Assembly (NCBI RefSeq): GCF_000626675.1
Contig: NZ_CP006842.1
Location: forward strand, 2,170,001-2,234,000
Reading direction: 5' to 3'
DNA length: 64,000 bases
From: Corynebacterium glyciniphilum AJ 3170
Lineage (GTDB): Bacteria; Actinomycetota; Actinomycetes; Mycobacteriales; Mycobacteriaceae
Program-made: the position numbers and the translations under genes
Notes under the pieces: generated by a model
What the model saw: only the letters and a program-made list of their open reading frames with translations
Database searches by the model: none
What the model was told of the DNA's origin: nothing
Shown: positions 17,191 to 25,311 of the stretch, one piece after another
Layout: each line of letters opens with the position of its first letter
Numbering within the stretch: position 1 is the stretch's first letter

Positions 17191-17616
17191 GTGAGCACTC
17201 GGAACAACAAACTGACCGGCGGGTTGGCCGGTGCCGCCGGCGCGGCAGTGATCCTCGTCGCAGGGTACTTCGGGCTCGATGCCGTCACCGGTGACGGTGA
17301 CCCCGGTGCTACCGGGGACACCTGCTCCGTCGCGTCGCTCCCAGGCCAGGCGGACGAGGTCATCGACTCCATTCTCGGCGACGGTGACTTCGACCATCCT
17401 GACCACGACGGCAAGCACTTCGGTAACTACGAAGGACGGCTTCCCGACGAACCCGGCAGCTACTACCGGGAGTACACCGTCTCAACACCGGGGCTCGACC
17501 ACCGTGGAGCACGCCGGATCGTCGTCGGTGGCGGAACCGACACCAATCCCGATGTCTGGTACTACACCGCGGACCACTACGAATCTTTCTGCTCGATCCC
17601 GGACGCGGAGGACTGA
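17191..17616 (+). CDS. Secreted guanyl-specific ribonuclease, RNase Sa/barnase family
   Basis: Small extracellular or membrane-tethered RNase cleaving after guanosine. Residues 9-33 form a hydrophobic Ala/Gly/Val segment (signal peptide or anchor). The mature part matches Streptomyces RNase Sa: TCSVASLPGQA, HFGNYEGRLP, SYYREYTVSTPG, RGARRIVVGG and ADHYESF. Catalytic residues are all present: Glu94, Arg105/Arg109 and His129; Cys45 and Cys134 could form the disulphide. Start is GTG with a poor ribosome binding site. No barstar-type inhibitor gene is nearby, consistent with export before folding. It is convergent with dgt. Confidence 0.9.
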   Translation: MSTRNNKLTGGLAGAAGAAVILVAGYFGLDAVTGDGDPGATGDTCSVASLPGQADEVIDSILGDGDFDHPDHDGKHFGNYEGRLPDEPGSYYREYTVSTPGLDHRGARRIVVGGGTDTNPDVWYYTADHYESFCSIPDAED

Positions 17617-17620
17617 ACTG

Positions 17621-18925
17621 TCAGCCCCAGGCTGCACTGATCGCCGACGCAGAGCGATCCAGTCGTTCGAGCCGCGCCTCCGTGAGTGACGCGACCTGGT
17701 CAATAACCACCCGCATTTTGGCTGCATCGGTCGTAGCCGCCTCCCACCACGGGCGGAACAACAGGTCGAGGCTGCCTGGTGCGCCCTGGGCAAGATAGTT
17801 CGTGACGCGGAAGATCCGGTCCCGCTGACGTTCCTGGTCCGCGAGATGACGGTGCTCGTCCATCACATACAGCACAGCCAGTGACTTCAGCAGCACCACC
17901 TCGGCCTTGACCTCAGCAGGAATGACCAGGTCCGCAGCATAGCGCCCCAGAGGAACGCGTTGATCGCCCTCACTGGACAGGTTGAGATGCGATTCACGCG
18001 TGGCTGTGACCGACGCGGTGACGAAGCGGCTGACCAGCTCACTGGTCAGCCCTTTCAAAGCGGCAAGGTCCTGGAGGGTGCCGTGGAAGTCGGCTGCACG
18101 GGCGACCGGGGGCATCCGTCGGAGCCGGTCCGCGGCATCGAGCAGTTCCTCGGGGTCACCTCCGAAAGCCCGGGCGCCTTTCTCCGCCAGTGTCGCGAGC
18201 TCCACAAGATCCCACAGCACGTTCATGCTGATCCGCCCGGAGACGATGCCGTCCTCGACATCGTGCACCGAATAAGCGACGTCGTCCGACCAGTCCATGA
18301 TCTGCGCCTCGAGGCATTTGCGTCCGTCCGGCGCACCGTCCCGTATCCACGTGAGGATGTCCAGGTCGTCGGCGTAGCAGGAGTACTTCATACGGGGTGC
18401 GCCGTCGGGCGCCGTCGGGCCCCACGGGTATTTGCAGGCGGCGTCGAGGGATGCCCGGGTCAGGTTCAGCCCGTAACTCTGGCCGTCCGGACCAACGGTC
18501 TTTGGTTCAAGCCGCACCAGGATGCGCAGCGTCTGTGCATTCCCCTCGAAACCGCCGCACGACGCGGCGGCTTCATCCAGGGCACGCTCGCCGTTGTGCC
18601 CGTACGGCGGGTGACCGATGTCGTGGGTCAGACCGGCGAGGTCGGCGAGGTCCGGGTCCACACCGAGGGTCTTGCCGATGCCGCGGGAAATCTGTCCGAC
18701 CTCGAGAGAGTGGGTCAGGCGGGTACGTGGGGTGTCGCCCGATCCGGGTCCGACAACCTGGGTCTTGTCTGCGAGACGGCGCAGCGCCGCGCTGTGGAGC
18801 ACCCGGGCGCGGTCGCGGTCGAAATCGTCGCGGGCGTCGGGCACTGCACCGTCGACTCCGAGTGATTTCCCGGGCACACTGATGATGCGCTCCAGGTCGT
18901 GGGCGGTGTAGCCGTACCGTTGCAC
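17621..18925 (-). CDS. dgt: Deoxyguanosinetriphosphate triphosphohydrolase-like protein
   Basis: HD-domain enzyme that hydrolyses dNTPs to nucleoside and triphosphate, controlling dNTP pools. The 434-residue protein has the metal motif: His in LTHSLEVGQIS, the HD pair in LTHDIGHPPYGHNGERAL (near 113-118) and a distal Asp in MDWSDDVAYSVHD. The GTG start follows AGGAGA. It is 15 bases downstream of the DUF218 gene on the same strand, and the dnaG-dgt neighbourhood is conserved in Corynebacteriales. Whether it prefers dGTP is not visible from sequence. Confidence 0.94.
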   Translation of the reverse strand: MQRYGYTAHDLERIISVPGKSLGVDGAVPDARDDFDRDRARVLHSAALRRLADKTQVVGPGSGDTPRTRLTHSLEVGQISRGIGKTLGVDPDLADLAGLTHDIGHPPYGHNGERALDEAAASCGGFEGNAQTLRILVRLEPKTVGPDGQSYGLNLTRASLDAACKYPWGPTAPDGAPRMKYSCYADDLDILTWIRDGAPDGRKCLEAQIMDWSDDVAYSVHDVEDGIVSGRISMNVLWDLVELATLAEKGARAFGGDPEELLDAADRLRRMPPVARAADFHGTLQDLAALKGLTSELVSRFVTASVTATRESHLNLSSEGDQRVPLGRYAADLVIPAEVKAEVVLLKSLAVLYVMDEHRHLADQERQRDRIFRVTNYLAQGAPGSLDLLFRPWWEAATTDAAKMRVVIDQVASLTEARLERLDRSASAISAAWG

Positions 18926-18940
18926 CGTGATCTGTCTCCT

Positions 18941-19609
18941 CTAGCTCTCGTCGACGGTGTAGTCACCGCCGCCTTCCTCCGTCGCACGGTAGTACAGCAG
19001 GCCACCGGTCTCGTGGATGATGGCGTCAAGTTGCTCCTTCCGGCTCGACACCGCCGGCCCCTGCCTCGTCGGCGAAGCGTGTGCATCCACGCCCTGGTCC
19101 CCGACCATATTCGTCGCGCGCAGAGAATGGTTGGGATCGGTGACGACGAGAACCCGTTCCCAGCCGTTGTCCTCGGCCACCGGCGCAAACGCCTCTGCCG
19201 AGCCGAGCGTGTCCATCCCCTCGTTGACCTCGGTGATCGCCTCGTCGGGGACCCCCTTGTCCCGAAGGTAGATCGCACCAGCCTCTGCCTCAGTGTAGGC
19301 GTCTCCCTCAAGCTTTCCGCCGATGGTGGTGATGTGTGAGGACACTCCCTCTTCATAGAGCTCCACCGCATGATCGAGACGCGCGGCGAACCACTGCGAC
19401 GGCGTGCCATTGTACTGGGCAGCACCCAGCACCAGGATGGTGTCCGCGCCGGCGCGGTCGTCCTGGCGGGCATAGGCCCAGACGTGTGCAGCTGTGGCGA
19501 GGGTGATGACCAGGCCGATGACGACGGTGCCGATGATCATGTAGATCAGTCCACGAATACCCGCACCGACCGTTCGTCCCGCGGTGCTGCCAATGGTTCT
19601 GCCGTTCAT
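18941..19609 (-). CDS. DUF218/YdcF-family membrane-anchored protein
   Basis: About 222 residues with one N-terminal membrane segment (GLIYMIIGTVVIGLVITLATAA) and an extracytoplasmic YdcF-like domain: DTILVLGAAQYNGTPSQWFAARLD, GGKLEGDAYTEAEAGAIYL and VVTDPNHSLRA. Family members such as SanA and ElyC take part in envelope or peptidoglycan-lipid metabolism, with an Asn/Asp/His polar pocket. Start at ATG 19609 is preferred over the ATG six codons earlier because the short form fits the family better. It is upstream of dgt in the same operon and divergent from the TPM gene. Confidence 0.86.
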   Translation of the reverse strand: MNGRTIGSTAGRTVGAGIRGLIYMIIGTVVIGLVITLATAAHVWAYARQDDRAGADTILVLGAAQYNGTPSQWFAARLDHAVELYEEGVSSHITTIGGKLEGDAYTEAEAGAIYLRDKGVPDEAITEVNEGMDTLGSAEAFAPVAEDNGWERVLVVTDPNHSLRATNMVGDQGVDAHASPTRQGPAVSSRKEQLDAIIHETGGLLYYRATEEGGGDYTVDES

Positions 19610-19659
19610 GCGACTAAGACTACGCACCCGAGTTCGGGGATTTCGTTATTGTGGGATGC

Positions 19660-21735
19660 ATGTATGCTGCGAATCACCCCAGGCCCGCCTCCCGTATCCG
19701 ACTCCGACGGTTCGCCGCCTCCGTCGCCGTCGCCGGAGTGGCTGGTCTCGGCGTCGGTGCCGGCGCCGCTCTGGGGTTCGGGACGGCAGCTGCGGAGCCC
19801 TCACCCCCTGCCGCTGAGGCAACTGTCCTCGCACAGGGGGCGGCGACAGACACCGATTCCACCACCGACATCACCCTGGATTCCCAAGTTGTCGACCAGG
19901 CAGGCGTGCTGTCGGACTCCGAGCGCAGCTCCATCGAGGAGACGCTGGAGAAGGGGCCGTCCGAAACCGGCGTGAAAGGGTACCTGGTGTACGTGGACAA
20001 CTACTCAGGGGACCTGGAAGCCCTTGCCGGGGAGCTGAGGACCCAGGACCCTGCCAACAATGTTCTCGTCACCGTTGTCAACGTTAAATCTGAAACGAAT
20101 GGACAGATTGTCACCAGTCCTGGCAGCCGTGTCCCGACCTCCGTGTCGAGCGATGTTTATTCAGCAGGTATGGACAACCTAACAGGTGGTAACTGGGCTT
20201 CCGGTGGTCAAGCGATCGCCGATGTCGTAGCCGACGTCACTCCGGCTTCCACCTACGCATGGGGTGGCGCCGCAGCAATTGTCGTCGTCGGCGGCGCAGG
20301 TGGCGCGATCTGGTACACGCGGAAGAAGAAGCGCGAGAACGAAGCAGAGCAGCTCGAATCCGCTCGCACCATCACGCCGGAAAACACTGACGACCTCTCC
20401 CAGCAGCCCACCCACGTGCTGCGCACCCTGGCCAGCGAGGAACTGCACAGCACCGACGAATCGATCCGCAAGGGCCACCAGGAACTCGATACCGCCGAGG
20501 CAGAATTCGGGGAGGAACGGACCCGCGACCTCCGCAAGGCCCTGGACGTCTCAAAGAAGGCCCTGGCGAAGGCCTATGACACCCACCAGCGTCTGCAGAA
20601 TGGTCTGGTTAGCGGCGAGCACGAAGAACGCGCACAGTTGATCGACATGATCTCCTCGTGCGGGACAGCAGAGCAGAATCTGCGGGATCAGGCTGAGCGG
20701 TTCGCTACTCTGCGCGAGAAGCTGATCGACGCTCCTGAAATCGTCGACAAGTTCTTCCAGCAGACAGTAGAGTTGCGCTCGCGTATCCCCCGGTCCCGCG
20801 AAATCCTGGACAACCTGGCCAGCAAGGTGGATCCCGAACTACTTGACTCTGTTTCCGACAATCCCGACATTGCCAAAGCAGAGATCACTGAAGCCGAGGC
20901 AGCCATATCACGTGCTCGCGAGCTGCTGAACCTGCCTGCTGGCCAGCAGGGGGAGCTCATCGATGCGGCCAGTGCCGCGCACCTGGCCATCAGCCAGGCT
21001 GACAGTCAGCTGTCCGCTGTGGAGCATGCGGAGTCGCAGCTCCAGGAGGCACAGAAGAACCTCGATTCACTGATCCAGGAGGTCGACGAGGAGATCACGG
21101 AAGCCACCCATCTCGCAGCCAGCAACGCTGAGATTGACCGCGCTGAACTGGGGAAAGCGGTTGAACGTGCCAAGAACGCACTCGATGCAGCCAGGGAAAA
21201 GGGCGACAGGGACCCGCTGGGAACCTACTCAGAGCTCCTTGACGCCGACGGTGAACTCGATATCCAGCTGGATGAGGCCCGCGGTGCTGAGAACAACTAC
21301 CAACGTACGTTGGGAATGGTGGACCGCACCATCGCAGAGGCGACGAACCACCTGCGGGCGGTCGAGGACACGATCCACACCCGCGGGCGCATGATCGGCG
21401 TTGAAGCCAGGTCCTCCGCCCAGTCAGCAGCTCAGGCCCTCGATGCCGCGCATAAGCAACGGGACACCCAACCACGTGCGGCATTCACGGCCGCACAGCA
21501 GGCGAACGCTCTGGCACGCCAGGCATCGCAGATGGCTCGCCGAGACATCGACGACTACAACCGCCGCAACAACCACTACGGCGGAGGCGGTGGCGGCGGA
21601 AACCTCGTCGCCGGTATGCTCCTCGGTTCGCTCCTCAGCGGGAACGGCGGTTTCGGTGGGGGCGGATTCGGCGGAGGATTCGGCGGCGGGGGCGGCGGGG
21701 ACTTCGGTGGTGGTGGCGACTTCGGCAGCTTCTAG
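19660..21735 (+). CDS. TPM-domain envelope protein with long coiled coil and Gly-rich tail
   Basis: Large exported protein of about 691 residues. An N-terminal signal region (IRLRRFAASVAVAGVAGLG) leads to a TPM domain (about 60-185: VVDQAGVLSDSERSSIEE; SPGSRVPTSVSSDVYSAGM), then one membrane helix (WGGAAAIVVVGGAGGAIWY) and basic KKKRE. About 400 residues of Ala/Glu/Gln-rich helical coiled coil follow, and then a glycine tail with [23 protein letters not shown] proteins elsewhere act in photosystem repair or as acid phosphatases; in actinobacteria the role is unknown. The GTG three codons upstream is an alternative start. M. tuberculosis has the same gene beside dgt. The membrane helix puts the coiled coil and tail on the other face from the TPM domain. 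Confidence 0.85.
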   Translation: MYAANHPRPASRIRLRRFAASVAVAGVAGLGVGAGAALGFGTAAAEPSPPAAEATVLAQGAATDTDSTTDITLDSQVVDQAGVLSDSERSSIEETLEKGPSETGVKGYLVYVDNYSGDLEALAGELRTQDPANNVLVTVVNVKSETNGQIVTSPGSRVPTSVSSDVYSAGMDNLTGGNWASGGQAIADVVADVTPASTYAWGGAAAIVVVGGAGGAIWYTRKKKRENEAEQLESARTITPENTDDLSQQPTHVLRTLASEELHSTDESIRKGHQELDTAEAEFGEERTRDLRKALDVSKKALAKAYDTHQRLQNGLVSGEHEERAQLIDMISSCGTAEQNLRDQAERFATLREKLIDAPEIVDKFFQQTVELRSRIPRSREILDNLASKVDPELLDSVSDNPDIAKAEITEAEAAISRARELLNLPAGQQGELIDAASAAHLAISQADSQLSAVEHAESQLQEAQKNLDSLIQEVDEEITEATHLAASNAEIDRAELGKAVERAKNALDAAREKGDRDPLGTYSELLDADGELDIQLDEARGAENNYQRTLGMVDRTIAEATNHLRAVEDTIHTRGRMIGVEARSSAQSAAQALDAAHKQRDTQPRAAFTAAQQANALARQASQMARRDIDDYNRRNNHYGGGGGGGNLVAGMLLGSLLSGNGGFGGGGFGGGFGGGGGGDFGGGGDFGSF

Positions 21736-21891
21736 GCTCCCGACTCCTGTCACGGATTACGTCTCCCACCTCCGGCGACCTGGGGTTATTCTGGATCACC
21801 GCCGCACTCGGGCGTAATCGGCAACTTGAGGTGACGCAGGAGCAGGCTGGCTAGCTCTCCCACCGAGGCAAAAGTCGCTAGCCTGGCCCAC

Positions 21892-22413
21892 ATGACGACC
21901 CACTACTTCACCGCGTCCAGTCTCGACGGGTTCATCGCCACGACCGACCATTCACTCGACTGGCTGACCTCCCAGGACTTCGACTGGGACGGGCCGATGT
22001 CCCCTACCAGCTTCGTCGAGGGTGTCGGTGCCATAGCGATGGGCGCCACCACCTATGAATGGATCCTGGCGAATGATGACGGGTGGAGCTACAACGTTCC
22101 CGCCTGGGTATTCACTCATCGTGACCTTCCCACCGTCGACGGCGCAGACGTCCGCTTCACATCGGCATCCGTCACCGATGTGCACGCACAGATGGCGGAA
22201 GCCGCCGGGGAGAAGAACATCTGGATCGTCGGCGGAGGGGACCTGGCGGGTCAGTTCGCTGACGCCGGGCTTCTCGACGAGGTGTGGATCCAGTACGCGC
22301 CTGTCACCCTCGGAGACGGCGCACCGCTACTCCCCCGTCCCCTCAGCATGGAGCTCCTGGAGACAGTGAGAAACCGGGCGCTAGTGTGCGCCCGGTTCGA
22401 AGTCGTTAAGTGA
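21892..22413 (+). CDS. RibD C-terminal/dihydrofolate reductase-family protein
   Basis: A 173-residue single-domain reductase of the RibD-C superfamily, NADPH-dependent by analogy. Visible elements are the N-terminal strand HYFTASSLDGFIATTD, the MGATTYEWIL loop, and the nucleotide-binding IWIVGGGDLAGQFADAGLLD. Members are often general reductases of small molecules and only rarely true DHFR or riboflavin enzymes, so no specific substrate is claimed. It stands alone: convergent with the next gene across a terminator hairpin and unlinked to folate or riboflavin genes here. Confidence 0.88.
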   Translation: MTTHYFTASSLDGFIATTDHSLDWLTSQDFDWDGPMSPTSFVEGVGAIAMGATTYEWILANDDGWSYNVPAWVFTHRDLPTVDGADVRFTSASVTDVHAQMAEAAGEKNIWIVGGGDLAGQFADAGLLDEVWIQYAPVTLGDGAPLLPRPLSMELLETVRNRALVCARFEVVK

Positions 22414-22415
22414 CT

Positions 22416-22440
22416 TCCCCACCTAATCCTCTGGTGGGGA
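22416..22440. terminator. Bidirectional terminator hairpin
   Basis: TCCCCACC and GGTGGGGA pair as an 8-bp stem around a nine-base loop between two convergent genes. Confidence 0.65.
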
Positions 22441-22447
22441 GAGCCGC

Positions 22448-23041
22448 TCAGAGGAAACCGAGGAAGTACAGGATCAGGAACGGCACCAGGATGATCAGGA
22501 AGATCGACAGGCGCCAGGTCGCGGACAGTACCCGTGTCTCCATGGCGTGACGGGCCACCCATGACAGGAACACCTGGACATCCAACGGCAGCTTCTCACC
22601 CTCCCCCTCGAAGGAGACATGGACGTTCTTGAGACCACCGTTCTCTGAACTGAACTGACCGATCTTCTCCGCCTTGCTGAGATCCAATGGTGCATCCTGC
22701 TCGGAAGGAGCCCTGAACAGAACGAAATCTTTCTTGTTCTCGGCGTGGATCAGGACCCGGTGCCGGTCGGCGGTGCAGCTGATGTTCTTGGAGGCACCGA
22801 AGGTCTTCGCATCGCCGACGGCGGTGAACACCTGCGAGCCCGTGGCTTCACCGGTCGTCGCCGTCATCGCCGGGCCTTTATCCGCATCGAGCTGCCAGGT
22901 GTCTCCACCGAAGCGGATCGTGGCGACTTCCCGTTCCACGGAATACTCCCCCACCCGGTCCATGTCGCTGGGCAGGCCTGCGTAGATCGGGAAGGTGTGT
23001 CCGTCGGAGGGAACCGTCCAACGGATGTCAGGGTTCGGCAT
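22448..23041 (-). CDS. Conserved hypothetical protein with C-terminal membrane anchor
   Basis: Not recognised as a named family. The 197-residue product has a soluble N-terminal domain rich in beta-strand patterns (EVATIRFGGDTWQLDADKG; HRVLIHAENKKDFVLFRAPS; GLKNVHVSFEGEGEKLPLDV) and one hydrophobic helix at the extreme C-terminus (LSIFLIILVPFLILYFLGFL), so it looks tail-anchored with the bulk in the cytoplasm. The beta pattern recalls tubby/LURP-like scramblase-related folds, but this is weak. It begins 18 bases after glyS on the same strand and is probably co-transcribed. Confidence 0.65.
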   Translation of the reverse strand: MPNPDIRWTVPSDGHTFPIYAGLPSDMDRVGEYSVEREVATIRFGGDTWQLDADKGPAMTATTGEATGSQVFTAVGDAKTFGASKNISCTADRHRVLIHAENKKDFVLFRAPSEQDAPLDLSKAEKIGQFSSENGGLKNVHVSFEGEGEKLPLDVQVFLSWVARHAMETRVLSATWRLSIFLIILVPFLILYFLGFL

Positions 23042-23059
23042 GTCTCAGTTCCGTTCTGC

Positions 23060-24442
23060 CTAGCAGCCCGCGAGTCGTTCGGCGAGGTAGCCCTGCAGCT
23101 TATCCAGGCTGACCCGCTCCTGGGACATGGTGTCGCGCTCACGCACAGTGACCGCGTTGTCCTCCAGGGTGTCGAAGTCGACGGTGACGCAGAACGGCGT
23201 GCCGATCTCGTCCTGGCGACGGTACCGGCGACCGATGGCACCGGACACGTCGTAGTCGACATTCCAGAGACCGCGGAGCTCCTCGGCCACCTTCTCCGCA
23301 GTGGGAGTGAGAGTCTCCTTCTTCGACAGCGGCAGAACAGCCACCTTGACCGGTGCGAGACGACGGTCCAGACGCAGGACGGTGCGCTTGTCGACTCCAC
23401 CCTTGGTGTTGGGCGCCTCGTCTTCGAAGTACGCGTCCACCAGGAAGGCCATCATCGCGCGGCCGAGACCGGCGGCCGGCTCGATGCAGTACGGGATCCA
23501 CCGCTCGCCGGTCTCCTGGTCAAAGAAGCTGAGATCTTCGCCGGAGTGCTCAGCATGGGTCTTCAGGTCGTAGTCCGTACGGTTGGCGACGCCCTCGAGC
23601 TCGCCCCACTTCGAACCGGCGAAGTTGAAGGCGTACTCCACGTCCACGGTGCGCTTGGAGTAGTGGGAGAGCTTCTCCTGCGGGTGCTCATACAACCGCA
23701 GGTTCTCCGGATCGATACCGAGGTTGACGTACCAGTTGAAACGGTCGTCGATCCACGTCTGGTGCCATTCCTCGTCCTCGCCCGGCTTGACGAAGAACTC
23801 CATCTCCATCTGCTCGAACTCACGGGTGCGGAAGATGAAGTTACCCGGGGTGATCTCGTTACGGAAGGACTTTCCGGTGTTCGCGATGCCGAAGGGCGGC
23901 TTCTGACGGGCCGATCCCATCACATTCTTGAAGTTGATGAAAATACCCTGTGCGGTCTCCGGACGCAGATAGTGCAGGCCCTCCTTGTCATCCACCGGGC
24001 CAAGGTAGGTCTTCAGAAGACCGGAGAACTCGCGCGGCTCCGTCCACTTTCCGGGCTGGCCGGTCACCGGATCGTTGATGTCGGCGAGACCTTTCGGCGC
24101 CTCGTGACCGTGCTTCTCCTCGTACGCCTCCAGAAGGTGATCGGCACGGTACCGCTTGTGGGTGTACAGCGATTCCACCAGCGGATCCGTGAACACCTCG
24201 ACGTGACCGGACGCTTCCCAGACCTGCGTCGGCTGGATGATCGAGGTGTCCACACCCACGACGTCCTTACGGGAGGTGACCATGTGACGCCACCACTGGC
24301 GTTTGATGTTCTCCTTGAGCTCGACGCCCAGCGGACCGTAGTCCCAGGCGGAGCGCGTGCCGCCGTAAATTTCACCTGCAGGGAACACCAGTCCCCTGCG
24401 CTTGCAGAGGTTGACGACGGTCTCGATGTTACTTGCGGCCAT
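23060..24442 (-). CDS. glyS: Glycyl-tRNA synthetase (single-chain type)
   Basis: Charges tRNA-Gly. The 460-residue alpha2-type class II synthetase shows motif 2 ([20 protein letters not shown]) and motif 3 ([19 protein letters not shown]), plus a C-terminal anticodon-binding domain ([20 protein letters not shown]). AGGAG lies about 12 bases before the ATG. Upstream on the same strand is the 6C RNA and its terminator, 128 bases before the start codon; a TATCAT element between them may be the glyS promoter. No T-box was seen. Confidence 0.97.
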   Translation of the reverse strand: MAASNIETVVNLCKRRGLVFPAGEIYGGTRSAWDYGPLGVELKENIKRQWWRHMVTSRKDVVGVDTSIIQPTQVWEASGHVEVFTDPLVESLYTHKRYRADHLLEAYEEKHGHEAPKGLADINDPVTGQPGKWTEPREFSGLLKTYLGPVDDKEGLHYLRPETAQGIFINFKNVMGSARQKPPFGIANTGKSFRNEITPGNFIFRTREFEQMEMEFFVKPGEDEEWHQTWIDDRFNWYVNLGIDPENLRLYEHPQEKLSHYSKRTVDVEYAFNFAGSKWGELEGVANRTDYDLKTHAEHSGEDLSFFDQETGERWIPYCIEPAAGLGRAMMAFLVDAYFEDEAPNTKGGVDKRTVLRLDRRLAPVKVAVLPLSKKETLTPTAEKVAEELRGLWNVDYDVSGAIGRRYRRQDEIGTPFCVTVDFDTLEDNAVTVRERDTMSQERVSLDKLQGYLAERLAGC

Positions 24443-24569
24443 GGGCTCGGGGCACTCCTCGTTGACGGTGGGGTTGACGGTCGTTCAGACAATCACGCCC
24501 ATGATACCGGGACAACTACGGCGGGGCACCCCCGGGTCACGCACCCCGACCCGGCTCCTCAGAAAGCAT

Positions 24570-24697
24570 AAAAAAGGACCCGCGAAAGGGGGGGTTATCG
24601 CGGGTCCCGGCCACGCTGTCCTCCGAAGAGGATGGGGCCTTGTTCCCCGTTTGATGGGATGGACTTAGGGGGGGGACAAGCCATCCCTGGGGAACTG
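24570..24697 (-). ncRNA. 6C-type small RNA
   Basis: Actinobacterial small RNA defined by two hairpins whose loops carry six or more cytosines. On the minus strand, hairpin one pairs GGGATGG with CCATCCC (24656-24687) around a loop with eight C (24668-24675). Hairpin two pairs GGACCCGCGA with TCGCGGGTCC (24576-24608) around a loop with seven C (24588-24594) and is followed by six T, so it doubles as the terminator. A strong promoter lies just upstream. From the literature, 6C RNAs in mycobacteria and C. glutamicum affect cell-division and related mRNAs by pairing through the C-rich loops. Confidence 0.9.
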
Positions 24698-24702
24698 GCA
24701 CT

Positions 24703-24732
24703 AATTTACGGCGGCTCTGCCACCCCTGTCAA
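24703..24732 (-). promoter_or_regulatory. Promoter of the 6C RNA
   Basis: Minus strand TTGACA (24727-24732), 18-base spacer, TAAATT (24703-24708). The predicted start near 24697 gives a transcript of about 128 bases ending at the T-run. Confidence 0.8.
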
Positions 24733-24875
24733 GTCCGCCGATCCTACCTCGAATAAGCCACTCTCACCTGCGCATTCCGGGGCCCAGGAAGGGTTCCGGA
24801 AAACACCTTCCCGACCGACGTCCGAATGCCGTTCCGTTCCCTCCGCGCGCGCGAACGGTTAGGGTGGAGAGCACG

Positions 24876-25292
24876 ATGAACACTCCCCGGATCGGACAGC
24901 GAAACACCCGCCAGCGTGCGGCAGTGGTCGACACGCTCGAAGGGATGACCACCTTCGCCAGTGCGCAGGACATCCACGCCACCCTCAGCGAACGTGGCCA
25001 CAAGGTCGGTTTGACGACGGTGTACCGCACCCTCCAACAACTGAACACCCAGGGGATGATCGACACGCTGCAGGACGACAGCGGTGAAATGCTCTACCGG
25101 AGCTGCAGCTCCGTGCATCACCACCATCACCTGGTGTGCACGTCGTGCAGAAAAGCGGTGGAGATCGACGGAGGTCCGGTGGAACGGTGGGCCACGGATG
25201 TCGCCCGTCAGCACGGCTTCGTGATGACCGGACACACGGCCGACGTCTTCGGACTCTGCACCGACTGTGCCCGCAAGCAACGCCTAAACTGA
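24876..25292 (+). CDS. zur: Zinc uptake regulator, Fur family
   Basis: Zinc-responsive repressor of zinc-uptake and ribosomal-paralogue genes. The 138-residue protein has an N-terminal winged helix (RNTRQRAAVVDTLEGMTTFA; GLTTVYRTLQQLNTQGMID), the His-rich regulatory site SSVHHHHHLVC and two structural CxxC pairs (CTSC, CTDC). I choose ATG 24876, preceded by GGAGAG, over the upstream GTG. Assignment to Zur rather than Fur rests on the position beside glyS, as in C. glutamicum and M. tuberculosis. In those genomes a SmtB/Znr (ArsR-type) gene sits next to zur; none is present here. Confidence 0.88.
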   Translation: MNTPRIGQRNTRQRAAVVDTLEGMTTFASAQDIHATLSERGHKVGLTTVYRTLQQLNTQGMIDTLQDDSGEMLYRSCSSVHHHHHLVCTSCRKAVEIDGGPVERWATDVARQHGFVMTGHTADVFGLCTDCARKQRLN

Positions 25293-25311
25293 GCGTCGCC
25301 TGGAGCTCTCC

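Noticed and set aside
22745..24571. A 608-codon plus-strand frame across glyS and its neighbour
   Set aside because: Antisense shadow of glyS and the membrane-anchored protein; no coding signal of its own.
24570..24608. glyS T-box or other riboswitch as explanation for the upstream hairpin
   Set aside because: A strong promoter and a second C-loop hairpin precede it, and no T-box sequence or specifier stem is seen. 6C RNA explains all elements.
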